Positions 28,683 through 37,607 of a stretch of 64,000 bases of DNA are shown here, piece by piece (positions within the stretch are counted from its first letter, which is position 1; the number at the start of each line of letters is the position of its first letter). Made by a program: the position numbers and the translations under genes. This DNA is from Nocardia brasiliensis IFM 10847 (lineage in GTDB: Bacteria; Actinomycetota; Actinomycetes; Mycobacteriales; Mycobacteriaceae): assembly GCF_000710915.1 (NCBI RefSeq), contig NZ_BAUA01000035.1, positions 62,001-126,000 of the forward strand, written 5' to 3'. The notes under the pieces are model-generated. The model saw only the letters and a list, made by a program, of their open reading frames with translations, did no database searches and had not been told where the DNA came from.

Positions 28683-29444
28683 GTGAGTGCGCGGATGAAC
28701 GGGGTGCGGTTGGCGGTTTCCTGGTTGACCGTGTTGCCGGTGCGCGGGCCGGAAGCGGTGGATCGGGTGGTGGCGGGGCGGGCGATCGCGTTGGCTCCGT
28801 TGGTCGGTGTGCTGCTGGGAGCTGGGGCCGCGGGGCTGCTGTGGGTTCTGGATCGGATGGGCACCGACTCGATGCTGGCCGGGTTGGTGGTGGTCGGGGC
28901 GCTGGCGTTGATCACCCGTGGCATGCATCTGGACGGGCTCGCGGACACGATGGACGGACTCGGCAGTTACGGGCCACCAGAGCGTGCGCGGCAGATCATG
29001 AAAAGCGGTGGGGCCGGACCCTTCGGCGTCGCCGCCCTCGTGTTTTCTATTGGCGTGCAGGCGTTTTCATTCGCCGCCCTGGCGGATTCCGGACGCTGGT
29101 TCGCCGTCGCGCTCGCGGTCGCGGTGAGCCGTGTCGCCGTAGTTCTCGCCTGCCGCAAGGGCATCGAGGCTGCACCGGACACCAGTTTCGGCGCACTGGT
29201 CGCAGGCACCCAGCATCCGCTCACCGTCGCGGCTTGGTCCGTCGCCGCTGTGGCGGCAGCGCCACTCGCCACTCCCGACCACCGCTGGCTCGGCCCCCTC
29301 GCCGTCCTGATCGCCCTCACCGCAACCCTTCTCCTGGTCCGCCACACAGTCCGCCGCTTCGCCGGTCTCTCCGGCGACACCCTCGGCGCCACAGTCGAAC
29401 TCACCGTCGCCCTCACCGCCGCCGCCGTCTCCCTCCACCCCTGA
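28683..29444 (+). CDS. cobS: Adenosylcobinamide-GDP ribazoletransferase (cobalamin synthase)
   Basis: 253 aa, polytopic membrane enzyme joining AdoCbi-GDP and alpha-ribazole (phosphate). TRGMHLDGLADTMDGLGSYG is the Asp-rich CobS signature; SWLTVLPVRGPEAVDR and RHTVRRFAGLSGDTLGATVE also match. GTG 28683 is chosen; ATG 28695 is an alternative. Downstream of cobT by 64 bp, so probably the same transcript. Confidence 0.94.
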   Translation: MSARMNGVRLAVSWLTVLPVRGPEAVDRVVAGRAIALAPLVGVLLGAGAAGLLWVLDRMGTDSMLAGLVVVGALALITRGMHLDGLADTMDGLGSYGPPERARQIMKSGGAGPFGVAALVFSIGVQAFSFAALADSGRWFAVALAVAVSRVAVVLACRKGIEAAPDTSFGALVAGTQHPLTVAAWSVAAVAAAPLATPDHRWLGPLAVLIALTATLLLVRHTVRRFAGLSGDTLGATVELTVALTAAAVSLHP

Positions 29445-29752
29445 TCCCGATCACACGCCAACACACACACATCCCACGGCCAGGACAACCGCGCGTGCCG
29501 GTTCGGAATAGCGGACGCGTACTCGCTGCATTGCGCACCGCAGGTGCACGCCGTGGCCCAGGCTCCGTGTCACACGCCGAACTGCAACGGCATACGCGCT
29601 CGCCCACCACTGTCCATAACGGGACACCCCACCCACCCTCTTGATCTTGATCCGGACTTGGGTACGCGAATGTCCAGGTGACGGGAGAAGGTCGCCCAGA
29701 ATTTACGGCTGCGGCGCGCGAAGCGTCTGGGTCGGGCAATAAGGTGTGCTGT
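29445..29752. other. Intergenic region cobS / metallo-hydrolase
   Basis: 308 bp with no supported gene, promoter match or clear repeat. AAGGTG at 29741 serves the next gene. Confidence 0.4.
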
Positions 29753-30466
29753 ATGTCTTCTGAGCGCCTGTATTTTCGCCAGCTGTTGTCGGGGAGGGAC
29801 TACGCCGTCGGCGATCCGATTGCGACACAGATGCGCAATTTCGCGTATTTGATCGGCGATCGGGAGAGCGGGGAGGCGGTGGTCGTCGATCCGGCCTACG
29901 CGGCGGCCGATCTGGTCGATATCGCCGAGGGCGACGGACTACGCGTGACCGGGGTGCTCGCCACCCACCACCACCCGGACCACGTGGGCGGCACCATGCT
30001 CGGGTTCACCTTGCGCGGCGTGCGCGAGTTGCTCGAAAAGACAAGCGTCCCAGTGCATGTCAACGCGAACGAGTTGTCCTGGGTGGCCAACGTCACCGGT
30101 ATCGCGCCCAGCGAACTGACCGGCCACGAGCACGGCGACAAGGTCAGCGTCGGCGCCTTCGACATCGAACTGCTGCACACCCCGGGCCACACTCCCGGCA
30201 GCCAATGCTTCCTTTTCGACGGCCGGCTCATCGCGGGCGACACGTTGTTCGTGGACGGTTGCGGCCGCACCGACTTCCCCGGCGGGGATTCCGACGAAAT
30301 GTTCCGCAGCCTGCGCTATTTGGCCGGGTTATCCGGTGATCCGGTCGTCTATCCGGGGCACTGGTATTCGCAGGACCCGTTCGCGCCGCTGTCCACTGTC
30401 CGGGACAACAACTACGTCCTGCGCCCGCAGACCCTCGAGCAGTGGCACATGCTGATGCCCGGCTGA
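29753..30466 (+). CDS. Metallo-beta-lactamase-fold hydrolase (glyoxalase II-like)
   Basis: 237 aa. THHHPDHVGG is the HxHxDH zinc motif, followed by TPGHTPGSQCFLF, GDTLFVDGCGRTDFPGGD and a C-terminal VYPGHWYSQ. This matches the hydroxyacylglutathione hydrolase/persulfide dioxygenase group; thiol cofactor in this lineage would be mycothiol, so the substrate is open. The sequence begins MSSERLYFRQLLSGRDYA at ATG 29753. Confidence 0.9.
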   Translation: MSSERLYFRQLLSGRDYAVGDPIATQMRNFAYLIGDRESGEAVVVDPAYAAADLVDIAEGDGLRVTGVLATHHHPDHVGGTMLGFTLRGVRELLEKTSVPVHVNANELSWVANVTGIAPSELTGHEHGDKVSVGAFDIELLHTPGHTPGSQCFLFDGRLIAGDTLFVDGCGRTDFPGGDSDEMFRSLRYLAGLSGDPVVYPGHWYSQDPFAPLSTVRDNNYVLRPQTLEQWHMLMPG

Positions 30467-30476
30467 CCGACCGTGG

Positions 30477-30504
30477 GTGGAGGCCTCCGCGAGGAAGCCT
30501 CCAC
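30477..30504. terminator. Bidirectional hairpin between convergent genes
   Basis: GTGGAGGC / GCCTCCAC perfect 8-bp stem with a further inner CTCC/GAGG pair, 10 bp after the metallo-hydrolase stop and 5 bp after the ilvE stop. Confidence 0.75.
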
Positions 30505-30509
30505 CACGA

Positions 30510-31607
30510 CTACATGCCGCGCATCCACCCGTGGATGTCGGCGAAGGTGCCGCGCTGGATACCGGTGAGGGTGTCGCGCAACGCCATGGTGACCTCGCCG
30601 GGCTCGCCGCCGCCGATGGTGAACTCGCCGTCGCCGGAACGGACCCAGCCGACGGGGGTGATCACCGCGGCGGTGCCGCACGCGAAAGTCTCGGTGATGG
30701 CCCCGGATTCGGCGCCCTTACGCCACTCCTCGACCGACACCTTGCGCTCCTCCACCGGGAAACCGGAGTCGGCGGCGAGGGTGAGCAGCGAGTCGCGGGT
30801 GATGCCCGGCAGCAACGATCCGGACAGCTCCGGAGTGACCAGGCGCGCCTCGGAGCCGGAGCCGAAGACGAAGAACAGGTTGTTGGTACCCATTTCCTCG
30901 ACGTAGCGGCGCTCGCACGCGTCCAGCCAGACGACCTGATCGCAGCCCTTCTCCGTCGCCTCCGCCTGCGCGAGCAGCGACGCCGCGTAATTGCCCGCGA
31001 CCTTCGCCTCGCCGGTGCCGCCGGGCGCGGCACGCACGTACTCGGTGGACAGCCACACCCGCACCGGCTTCACGCCGCGCGGGAAGTAGGCGCCGGCCGG
31101 GGAGGCCATCAGCAGGTACTTGTAGCCGGACGCGGGCTTCACGCCCAGGCCGGCCTCGGTGGAGAACATGAAGGGACGCAGGTACAGCGAATCTTCGCCG
31201 CCCGCCGCGGGCACCCAGTCGCGGTCGACTTCGAGCAGCTGACGCACGGATTCGATGAACAGTTCTTCGGGCAGCTCCGCCATCGCCATCCGGCGGGCGG
31301 ACCTGCGGAATCGGGCGGCGTTCGCGTCGATGCGGAAGCAGGAGACGCTGCCGTCGTTCTGCCGGTACGCCTTCAACCCTTCGAAAATGGCCTGGCCGTA
31401 ATGGAAGACCATGGTGGCCGGGTCGAGCGAGAGCGGACCGTACGGCTCGACGCGCGCATTGATCCATTCGCCGTCGACGTAGTCGATCGAGACCATGTGG
31501 TCGGTGAAGAACCGCCCGAACCCGGGCGCCGCCAGTACCTCTTGTCGCCGCTGCGCCGGGGCGGGCGCGGGATGCGGAACACGGGCAAACTGTGCAGCAA
31601 CGGTCAT
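30510..31607 (-). CDS. ilvE: Branched-chain amino acid aminotransferase
   Basis: 365 aa class IV PLP aminotransferase; last step of Leu, Ile and Val synthesis. [20 protein letters not shown] and [20 protein letters not shown] are family marks; the PLP Lys lies in [16 protein letters not shown] and the phosphate site in [13 protein letters not shown]. Length and start match the mycobacterial enzyme (Rv2210c). Monocistronic, with a hairpin behind it. Confidence 0.96.
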   Translation of the reverse strand: MTVAAQFARVPHPAPAPAQRRQEVLAAPGFGRFFTDHMVSIDYVDGEWINARVEPYGPLSLDPATMVFHYGQAIFEGLKAYRQNDGSVSCFRIDANAARFRRSARRMAMAELPEELFIESVRQLLEVDRDWVPAAGGEDSLYLRPFMFSTEAGLGVKPASGYKYLLMASPAGAYFPRGVKPVRVWLSTEYVRAAPGGTGEAKVAGNYAASLLAQAEATEKGCDQVVWLDACERRYVEEMGTNNLFFVFGSGSEARLVTPELSGSLLPGITRDSLLTLAADSGFPVEERKVSVEEWRKGAESGAITETFACGTAAVITPVGWVRSGDGEFTIGGGEPGEVTMALRDTLTGIQRGTFADIHGWMRGM

Positions 31608-31846
31608 GCCGGTGATCCTATCCGGGTCGGTTCCCGGGTTCGCGGCCGATCACCCCTGTGACCGTAAAAGTTCCCGCCACCACCACCTCCCACGCACCAC
31701 TTTGCATCGTGCGCCCCAAATCGCCCCAGGAAACCACACCGCTCAGTTCGCACCCTGCGCACCGCTCACACCGCCGCGCCATGCCGCGCGACACGCCGAT
31801 ACCGCCCATCTATCGGTAGACGTGTCCACCGCACCACAAGACGCGA

Positions 31847-31885
31847 AAGGTGTGCGGCTGCGGAGAATCCGCGGCCGCACACCTT
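31847..31885 (-). terminator. gcvT terminator, long nested hairpin
   Basis: AAGGTGTGCGGC pairs perfectly with GCCGCACACCTT; the loop itself pairs GCGGA/TCCGC. It starts 9 bp after the gcvT stop. Confidence 0.85.
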
Positions 31886-31894
31886 GCCCCTGCC

Positions 31895-32995
31895 CTACTT
31901 CGTATTCGTCTCCACGAACGGCGGGCGCACGACCTCGCAGCGCAACGCGCGGCCGCGGACGTCTACCTCGACCTCGGTGCCGGGTTCGAGGCCCGCTTCG
32001 GTGTCGAGGAGGGCGAGGGCGATGCCGATCTTGAGAGTCGGCGAGAAGGTGCCGGAGGTCGTCTCGCCGACCGGCTCGCCGTCGCGCAGCACCGTCTGAC
32101 CCTGCCGCAGCACACCGCGGTCGAGAGCCTTGAGACCGAGCAGGGTGCGTCGCGGGCCTGCCGACTTCTCCTGTTCCAGTGCGGCTTTGCCCCAGAATTC
32201 CGGCTTCTTCCAGCCGACCGCCCAGCCCGTGCGGGCCTGTACCGGCGAGATCTCGAGGGACAGTTCGTGCCCGTGCAGCGGGTAACCCATTTCGGTGCGC
32301 AGGGTGTCGCGGGCGCCGAGGCCCGCGGCTTGACCGTCGGCGGCGCGCACCTGCTCGACCAGCGCGCGGAACAGCGGTTCGGCATCGGCCCAGCGGGGCA
32401 GCAGTTCGTAGCCGTGCTCACCGGTGTAGCCGGTGCGGCACACGCGGACCGGACGGCCGTCCCATTCCGCGTCGGCGTAGGCCATGTACTCCATGTCGGT
32501 GGGCAGGCCGAGCGCGGTCAGCACGTCGGCGGACCGCGGGCCCTGCACCGCGAACACGCCGTATTCGCGGTGCTCGTCGGTCACCGTGATGCCTTCGGGC
32601 GCCACCTTCTGCAGTTCCGCGACCACCGCCGCGGTGTTGGCGGCGTTGGGCACGAGGAAGATCTCCTCGTCGCTGACGTAGTAGGCGATCAGGTCGTCGA
32701 TCACGCCGCCTTCGGGCGTGCAGCACAGCGTGTACTGCGCCTTGCCCGGCCGGATGCGGCCGAGGTCGTTGGTGAGCGCCGAGTTCACGAAGTCCGCCGC
32801 GCCCGCACCGCGCACCGTCGCCTTGCCGAGGTGACTCACGTCGAACAGGCCGACCGTGGTGCGGACCGACTGATGTTCGGCGACCGTCCCCGCATAGGAG
32901 ACGGGCATTTCCCACCCGCCGAACGGAGCGAAAGTCGCCCCGAGTTCGACGTGTACCTCATGGATAGGGCCTTGCAGCAGGTTCGAGTCGGTCAC
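31895..32995 (-). CDS. gcvT: Aminomethyltransferase (glycine cleavage T protein)
   Basis: 366 aa; takes the aminomethyl group from lipoyl-H protein to tetrahydrofolate. Seen: [48 protein letters not shown] with the catalytic Asp region and [20 protein letters not shown]. No gcvH or gcvP is adjacent, as in Mtb Rv2211c. A 161-bp spacer separates it from the GNAT gene. Confidence 0.96.
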   Translation of the reverse strand: MTDSNLLQGPIHEVHVELGATFAPFGGWEMPVSYAGTVAEHQSVRTTVGLFDVSHLGKATVRGAGAADFVNSALTNDLGRIRPGKAQYTLCCTPEGGVIDDLIAYYVSDEEIFLVPNAANTAAVVAELQKVAPEGITVTDEHREYGVFAVQGPRSADVLTALGLPTDMEYMAYADAEWDGRPVRVCRTGYTGEHGYELLPRWADAEPLFRALVEQVRAADGQAAGLGARDTLRTEMGYPLHGHELSLEISPVQARTGWAVGWKKPEFWGKAALEQEKSAGPRRTLLGLKALDRGVLRQGQTVLRDGEPVGETTSGTFSPTLKIGIALALLDTEAGLEPGTEVEVDVRGRALRCEVVRPPFVETNTK

Positions 32996-33156
32996 CCGCC
33001 GAGCTTATCCGCCAGACCCCCACGCCCGAACCCACTCCCTCACCCCACCGTCTGACCACCCAGACGCCACTACCCGCACCCCGCCACTTGTCACCGCCTC
33101 GGACTCGTCCCCGAGCACCGGCAGAACCGGCCACGCCCCGGTGCCGCACTCCGCGA

Positions 33157-33762
33157 CTATCCCCGGAACCACATCGGCCGCAACGTGGGCCCGCCGTCCG
33201 GCAGATCGTGGTCGATGTTGGTGCGGGCGAACCCGTTACGCGCGTAGAGCCGGGCGGACCGTTCCGTGCTCGCTTCGAGGTAGGCCGGCACCCCGGCGAC
33301 CGACGCCGCTTTCGTCTGCTCGGCGAGGATCGCCCCGCCCGCGCCTTTGCCGCGATGTTCCGGCACGGTGACGATCACCTGCAGGTATCGGTGCGGGAAT
33401 TCGCGGGGGTGGGTGCGCGCCAGCAGGTCGGAGACATGCGAGACGCGTTGCAGCGGACGCACGTCCGGTGCGCTCGCGGCCAATGCCTGAGCTTCGGCCG
33501 CTTCCCGCTCGAGCCGGTCTGCCGATTCCATGTGCTGCCAGATCGAGACCGCCCAGATCTGCGCACCAGAGCCGGCGAGCCAGATCTCGTCGTCGGCCAG
33601 CGCGCGGTCGATCAGCCCAGGCACATACTGCCCACCGAACTGTTCGAACGAATGACCTTCGAGCACCCACGCGGTCACTTCCTCGTCGGGGCTGGCGAGG
33701 CTGAACGCCTCGATGACCGCGTCGCGATCCTGCCGACCTGCCTGTCGAACCGTGATCTCCAT
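33157..33762 (-). CDS. GNAT-family N-acetyltransferase
   Basis: 201 aa. Start ATG 33762 has AAGGAACGAG upstream. The acetyl-CoA loop is VTVPEHRGKGAGGAILAEQT, followed by AYLEASTERSARLYARNGF, typical of GNATs. An inserted linker near residues 90-120 is Ala/Glu-rich. Divergent from the zinc-finger/TetR regulator with a 111-bp gap, so it is a likely target of that regulator. Substrate unknown. Confidence 0.87.
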   Translation of the reverse strand: MEITVRQAGRQDRDAVIEAFSLASPDEEVTAWVLEGHSFEQFGGQYVPGLIDRALADDEIWLAGSGAQIWAVSIWQHMESADRLEREAAEAQALAASAPDVRPLQRVSHVSDLLARTHPREFPHRYLQVIVTVPEHRGKGAGGAILAEQTKAASVAGVPAYLEASTERSARLYARNGFARTNIDHDLPDGGPTLRPMWFRG

Positions 33763-33873
33763 CGACTCGTTCCTTCCGCTTGTGAACACCGTGTGCTCTC
33801 GCCAAGGTAGGCAGGTCAAGCCCAGTTAGCTAGAATTTCGTCACAACTGTTCGTGTGTCGAAATGGAGCCAGT

Positions 33874-34671
33874 GTGGCCTGCGAAATCTGCGGCGAGACG
33901 CTCACGCAACCCGCGCGCGGCCGCAAACGCCGCTACTGTTCGCGCGCCTGCCAAGCCCGCGCGTACCGAGCCCGGCGCGACGAAGTGACTCCGACCCAGC
34001 GCACGCCTCGACCCGCCAAATTGACCGCCGTCGGCATCCTGCGCGCCGCCGTCGAACTGGCCGATCGCGACGGCATCGACGGCCTTTCCATGCGCCGCAT
34101 CGCCAGCGCGCTCGGCGCGGCGACCGCGGGCCTGTACCGCCACTTCCCCGACCGGGAAGCGCTGCTCGAAGGCATGGCCGAACTGGTGCTCGCCGAGATC
34201 CAGCCGCCCGCGACCGAACTCACCGACTGGCGAGCGCGCCTCGCGTACGAGGCCCGTGCGGAATGGCAGCTGTACCAGCGCCACCCCTGGATGCTGCCCA
34301 TCCTCGCACGCACCCGTCCGCCGGTCGGTCCCGCGCTCGCCGACATCCTCGAACGGTCGTTCGCCGCACTCGATCACCGCGGTCTCACCCGGGACGGGAT
34401 GCTCGCGATCTATCTGTCGTTCTCCGGCTTGGTCCAGGGTCTGGCGCTGCTCACCAACTCCGAGCGCGCCGAGCGGTTGCGGGGTCAGGCGCTGGAGCCG
34501 CCGCCCGACCTCGCCGAGCTGCTCGACCCGGCCGCCCGTCCCGTGCTGCACCGGCTCTTCTCGGCCGGTCCGCCCGGCCCCGACCTGGACTTGGACCACG
34601 TCCTGGAGGCCGGGCTCGCACTGCTCCTCGACGGAATCGCAATCAGACTGCCCAGTAGCCTGAGCCCATGA
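33874..34671 (+). CDS. TetR-family regulator with N-terminal zinc finger
   Basis: 265 aa from GTG 33874 (GGAG at 33865). Residues 1-30 carry CEICGETL and [16 protein letters not shown], a four-Cys finger of the type seen in small actinobacterial DNA-binding proteins. A TetR N-domain follows ([40 protein letters not shown]) and a C-terminal ligand domain with TetR_C-like helices. The start is after an upstream longer frame. Its stop overlaps pepB (ATGA), an unusual regulator/aminopeptidase coupling; the GNAT gene is divergent. Confidence 0.85.
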   Translation: MACEICGETLTQPARGRKRRYCSRACQARAYRARRDEVTPTQRTPRPAKLTAVGILRAAVELADRDGIDGLSMRRIASALGAATAGLYRHFPDREALLEGMAELVLAEIQPPATELTDWRARLAYEARAEWQLYQRHPWMLPILARTRPPVGPALADILERSFAALDHRGLTRDGMLAIYLSFSGLVQGLALLTNSERAERLRGQALEPPPDLAELLDPAARPVLHRLFSAGPPGPDLDLDHVLEAGLALLLDGIAIRLPSSLSP

Positions 34672-36179
34672 CCGCTGTTGCAGATCGCTCACTGGGACCG
34701 GAACTCGCCCGCACACAGACCATCAGCACGGACACCGATGTGCTCGTGCTCGGCTTGACGTCGTCGGAGAACGGCCCCGCCATCGTGCCCGAGGACCTGT
34801 TCGGCGACGTGCTCACCGCGGAAGTCCGGGCCGAACTGCTCGACCAGCTCGGCGCGGTCGGCGCGAAGGGCAAGACCGAGGAACTGACCAGGGTGCCCGC
34901 ACCGGCCGGGCTCGACGGGGTGACCAGCGTGCTCGCGGTCGGCCTCGGCGCCGCCGAGAAGATCGACGCCGAGCAGATCCGCCGCTCGGCCGGTGTCGCC
35001 GCCCGCGCGCTGTCGGGCACCGAGCTCGTGGTGACCACGCTGTCCGGCCTGGATATCGGCGCCGCCGCAGAGGGTTTCTACTTGGGCGCGTACACCTTCA
35101 CGCCGTTCAAGTCGGACAAGTCCGCACCCAAGCCGGACGAGCGCCCGGTGGCCCGGGTCGAATTGCTGGTGCCCGAGCCGGAATTCGGCGAGCAGGAGTT
35201 GTTCCGCGCGCAGCTGATCGCCGAAGCCGTCGCCACCGCACGGGATTTCGTCAACACCCCGCCGAGCCACCTCTACCCGGCCGAATTCGCTTCGCGCGCC
35301 CAGGAACTGGCCGAGGCCGCCGGGTTGCAGGTCGAGGTGCTCGACGAAAAGGCCCTGGAGGCAGGCGGTTACGGCGGCGTGCTGGGAGTCGGCAAGGGCT
35401 CGTCCCGGCCGCCGCGGCTGGTTCGCATCACCTATGCGGGCGGTCCGAAGAAGGTGGCGCTGGTCGGCAAAGGCATCACATTCGACACCGGCGGCATCTC
35501 GATCAAGCCCGCGCAGAACATGGACAACATGACCTCGGACATGGCGGGCGCCGCCGCGGTCATCGCCACCACACTGCTGGCGGCGCGGCTGAGCCTGCCG
35601 GTCACCGTCACCGCGACGGTGCCGATGGCGGAGAACATGCCGTCGGCGACCGCGCAACGTCCCGGTGACGTGCTCACCCAGTACGGCGGCATCACCGTCG
35701 AGGTGCTCAACACCGACGCCGAGGGACGGCTGATCCTGGCCGACGCGATCGTGCGCGCGAGCGAAGACGACCCGGACTACCTCATCGACGTCGCCACCCT
35801 GACCGGCGCCCAGATGGTCGCGCTCGGCACCCGCACGCCCGGCGTGATGGGCACCGACGAGTTCCGCGACCGTGTCGCGGCCGTCTCCCGCGCGGTCGGC
35901 GAGAACGGCTGGGCGATGCCGCTGCCCGCGGAGTTGCGCGCGGACATCAACTCCAAGATCGCCGACCTGGCCAATGTCACGCCGCACCGCTGGGGCGGCA
36001 TGCTCTCGGCCGGCCTGTTCCTGAAGGAGTTCGTCCCGGAGGGCGTGCAGTGGGCCCACCTCGACGTCGCAGGACCGGCCTACAACACCGGCGGCCCGTT
36101 CGGCTACATCGGCAAGGGCGGCACCGGCGTCCCCGTCCGCACCCTCATCACCGTGCTAGAGGAAATCGGCGCGGAGTAA
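34668..36179 (+). CDS. pepB: Leucyl aminopeptidase (M17)
   Basis: 503 aa cytosolic hexameric aminopeptidase using two divalent metals. [20 protein letters not shown] and the M17 signature [14 protein letters not shown] are complete; metal ligands lie in the Lys/Asp/Asp/Glu set of these motifs. The N-domain (about 1-180) is the usual regulatory region. Start ATG overlaps the TetR-type gene by 4 nt. Matches Mtb Rv2213 in place and length. The repeat nest follows. Confidence 0.95.
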   Translation: MTAVADRSLGPELARTQTISTDTDVLVLGLTSSENGPAIVPEDLFGDVLTAEVRAELLDQLGAVGAKGKTEELTRVPAPAGLDGVTSVLAVGLGAAEKIDAEQIRRSAGVAARALSGTELVVTTLSGLDIGAAAEGFYLGAYTFTPFKSDKSAPKPDERPVARVELLVPEPEFGEQELFRAQLIAEAVATARDFVNTPPSHLYPAEFASRAQELAEAAGLQVEVLDEKALEAGGYGGVLGVGKGSSRPPRLVRITYAGGPKKVALVGKGITFDTGGISIKPAQNMDNMTSDMAGAAAVIATTLLAARLSLPVTVTATVPMAENMPSATAQRPGDVLTQYGGITVEVLNTDAEGRLILADAIVRASEDDPDYLIDVATLTGAQMVALGTRTPGVMGTDEFRDRVAAVSRAVGENGWAMPLPAELRADINSKIADLANVTPHRWGGMLSAGLFLKEFVPEGVQWAHLDVAGPAYNTGGPFGYIGKGGTGVPVRTLITVLEEIGAE

Positions 36180-36230
36180 ACCCGCGGCGCCGACCCGGGT
36201 AGGCGGCGGGCGCCGCCACCCGGGCAGGGG

Positions 36231-36420
36231 GCAGTGGGGAGCCGGAGCCCGCCTCCCAAACGCCCGCCCCGCGCACGGGGCCACCACCCGCGCAAGGGTT
36301 GCAGTTGGGAGCCGGAGCCCGCCCCCCAAACGCCCGCCCCGCGCACGGGGCCACCACCCGCGCAAGGGTTGCAGTTGGGAGCCGGAGCCCGCTCCCCAGA
36401 CGGCTGCCCCGCGCACGGAT
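36231..36420. repeat. 70-bp tandem repeat, about 2.7 copies
   Basis: The word GCCGGAGCCCGC starts at 36241, 36311 and 36381, and GCGCACGGGGCCACCACCCG recurs at 36271 and 36341. The first two units are nearly identical; the third diverges and runs into the palindromic element. Confidence 0.9.
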
Positions 36421-36788
36421 CATGCTCGCGCGCACGAATTCGTCGACGATTTCGTGCGCGCCAAGAAAAACCATGCGCCGCAGTCTCTTCGGGCAAGCGG
36501 CTACCCGGTCGGCCGAGAGCCCACCCAGCAACACCCTCGGCCCGCAGCACCCACGGCCCACAGCCCCGACGGCCCGCCACGCCCACAACCCACAGCGCCC
36601 GCCCCAACCAGGCCGCTCTCGGCCTGCGCGCAACCCCTACCAGCCCATCACCGGCCTGCGCCGCACAACCCCTCGGCCCACGCAGGTGCCGCAGGCGTCG
36701 GACGCGGTCCTCCCCGCGCACGGATCACGCTCGCGCGCACGAATTCGTCGACGATTTCGTGCGCGCCAGGAAAAACCATGCGCCGCAG
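36411..36788. repeat. Duplicated 73-bp palindromic element (36411-36483 and 36716-36788)
   Basis: Both copies read GCGCACGGATCA, then a hairpin GCGCGCACGAA with loop TTCGTCGACGA and right arm TTTCGTGCGCGC, then GAAAAACCATGCGCCGCAG. Only two bases differ (T/C after GGATCA, A/G before GAAAAACC). The copies are 305 bp apart in the same orientation. Confidence 0.9.
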
Positions 36789-36797
36789 CTCATGTCG

Positions 36798-36915
36798 GCC
36801 CGCGCCGCAGTCCGCGTCGGCACGCCACAGTCCTGCCAGCCCGCGCCACAGTCTTCTCGGCCCGCGCCACAGTCCTGCCAGCCCGCGCCACAGTCTTCTC
36901 GGCCCGTGCCGCAGC
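36798..36915. repeat. 21-bp tandem repeat
   Basis: CCCGCGCCACAGTC starts at 36840, 36861 and 36882, with a variant at 36903 and diverged units from 36798. The spacer alternates CTGCCAG and TTCTCGG, giving a 42-bp higher-order period. Confidence 0.85.
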
Positions 36916-36984
36916 CCCTGCCCGGCAAGCGGACAACCCGTCGCCAGACGGTAGCCAGCGGCTATGGCAGGCCGTAGCCGACGG

Positions 36985-37347
36985 CTATAGATCGCGGAGA
37001 TCCGCCTCGAATGCGCGCTGACGCTCTATCCGTTTGCGGGCGTCGTAGTCGCGCATCCGCTGTGGATATCCGGTCTTGCCGACGTCGTAAACGGGAATCC
37101 GCAAATCCTTGGCAAGCCGTTGCGCCCCGCGCTCCCCGACGATCCTCCGGGTCCATTCGCCGTCGGCCGCGACCAGCACGACAGTGACATCCGTCACGGT
37201 CGTTTTCGGTTCCACATAGCCTTCGACGCCGACGTGGGTGCGCACCCAGTCGGCCAGATAGCGGGTGTCGGTCGTACCCCCCGAACCCGCTCGTATCGCG
37301 CCACCACCCCTGGTCGCGCCGCCTCGGAAACGATCCAGCAAACCCAA
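36985..37347 (-). CDS. Conserved actinobacterial hypothetical protein
   Basis: 120 aa. The chosen TTG start at 37347 lies 9 nt after a full AGGAGG (37357-37362); an ATG further upstream would put the ribosome site inside the gene. The core TDTRYLADWVRTHVGVEGYVEPKT, VTVVLVAADGEWTRRIVG, LRIPVYDVGKTGYPQRMRDY is a conserved actinobacterial pattern that databases often label 'oxidoreductase' without a visible cofactor site. No membrane segment. Divergent from dlaT. Function unknown. Confidence 0.82.
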   Translation of the reverse strand: MGLLDRFRGGATRGGGAIRAGSGGTTDTRYLADWVRTHVGVEGYVEPKTTVTDVTVVLVAADGEWTRRIVGERGAQRLAKDLRIPVYDVGKTGYPQRMRDYDARKRIERQRAFEADLRDL

Positions 37348-37607
37348 CGACGCGCACCTCCTTTCACACACCGGAGCATCTCGCCCACCGGTGTTTCCAT
37401 CTTGCCAGCTCGAGCGAGTTCGCTGCCCTGTGCTACACGCCGCACCGCCAAGTGCAAGGATGGTTCACGGTACAAGAACCACAAGGATCTCCGGTGCCAC
37501 GCACAATGATCAGTGGCGTTCGGACTCGCGCCGCAACCCGCGACGGGGGTCCGCAGCGAGATCAACTGTTGTAGAAACCCGTCGAGCAGTCAGAGGAGTC
37601 AGAGGAC

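Larger units (their letters stand above)
36180..36984. other. 805-bp non-coding repeat nest between pepB and a hypothetical gene
   Basis: Holds, in order, the 70-bp tandem repeat (36231-36420), the first copy of the 73-bp palindromic element (36411-36483), a spacer, the second copy (36716-36788) and a 21-bp tandem repeat (36798-36915). No gene is supported; long frames here are repeats read through. Confidence 0.7.
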
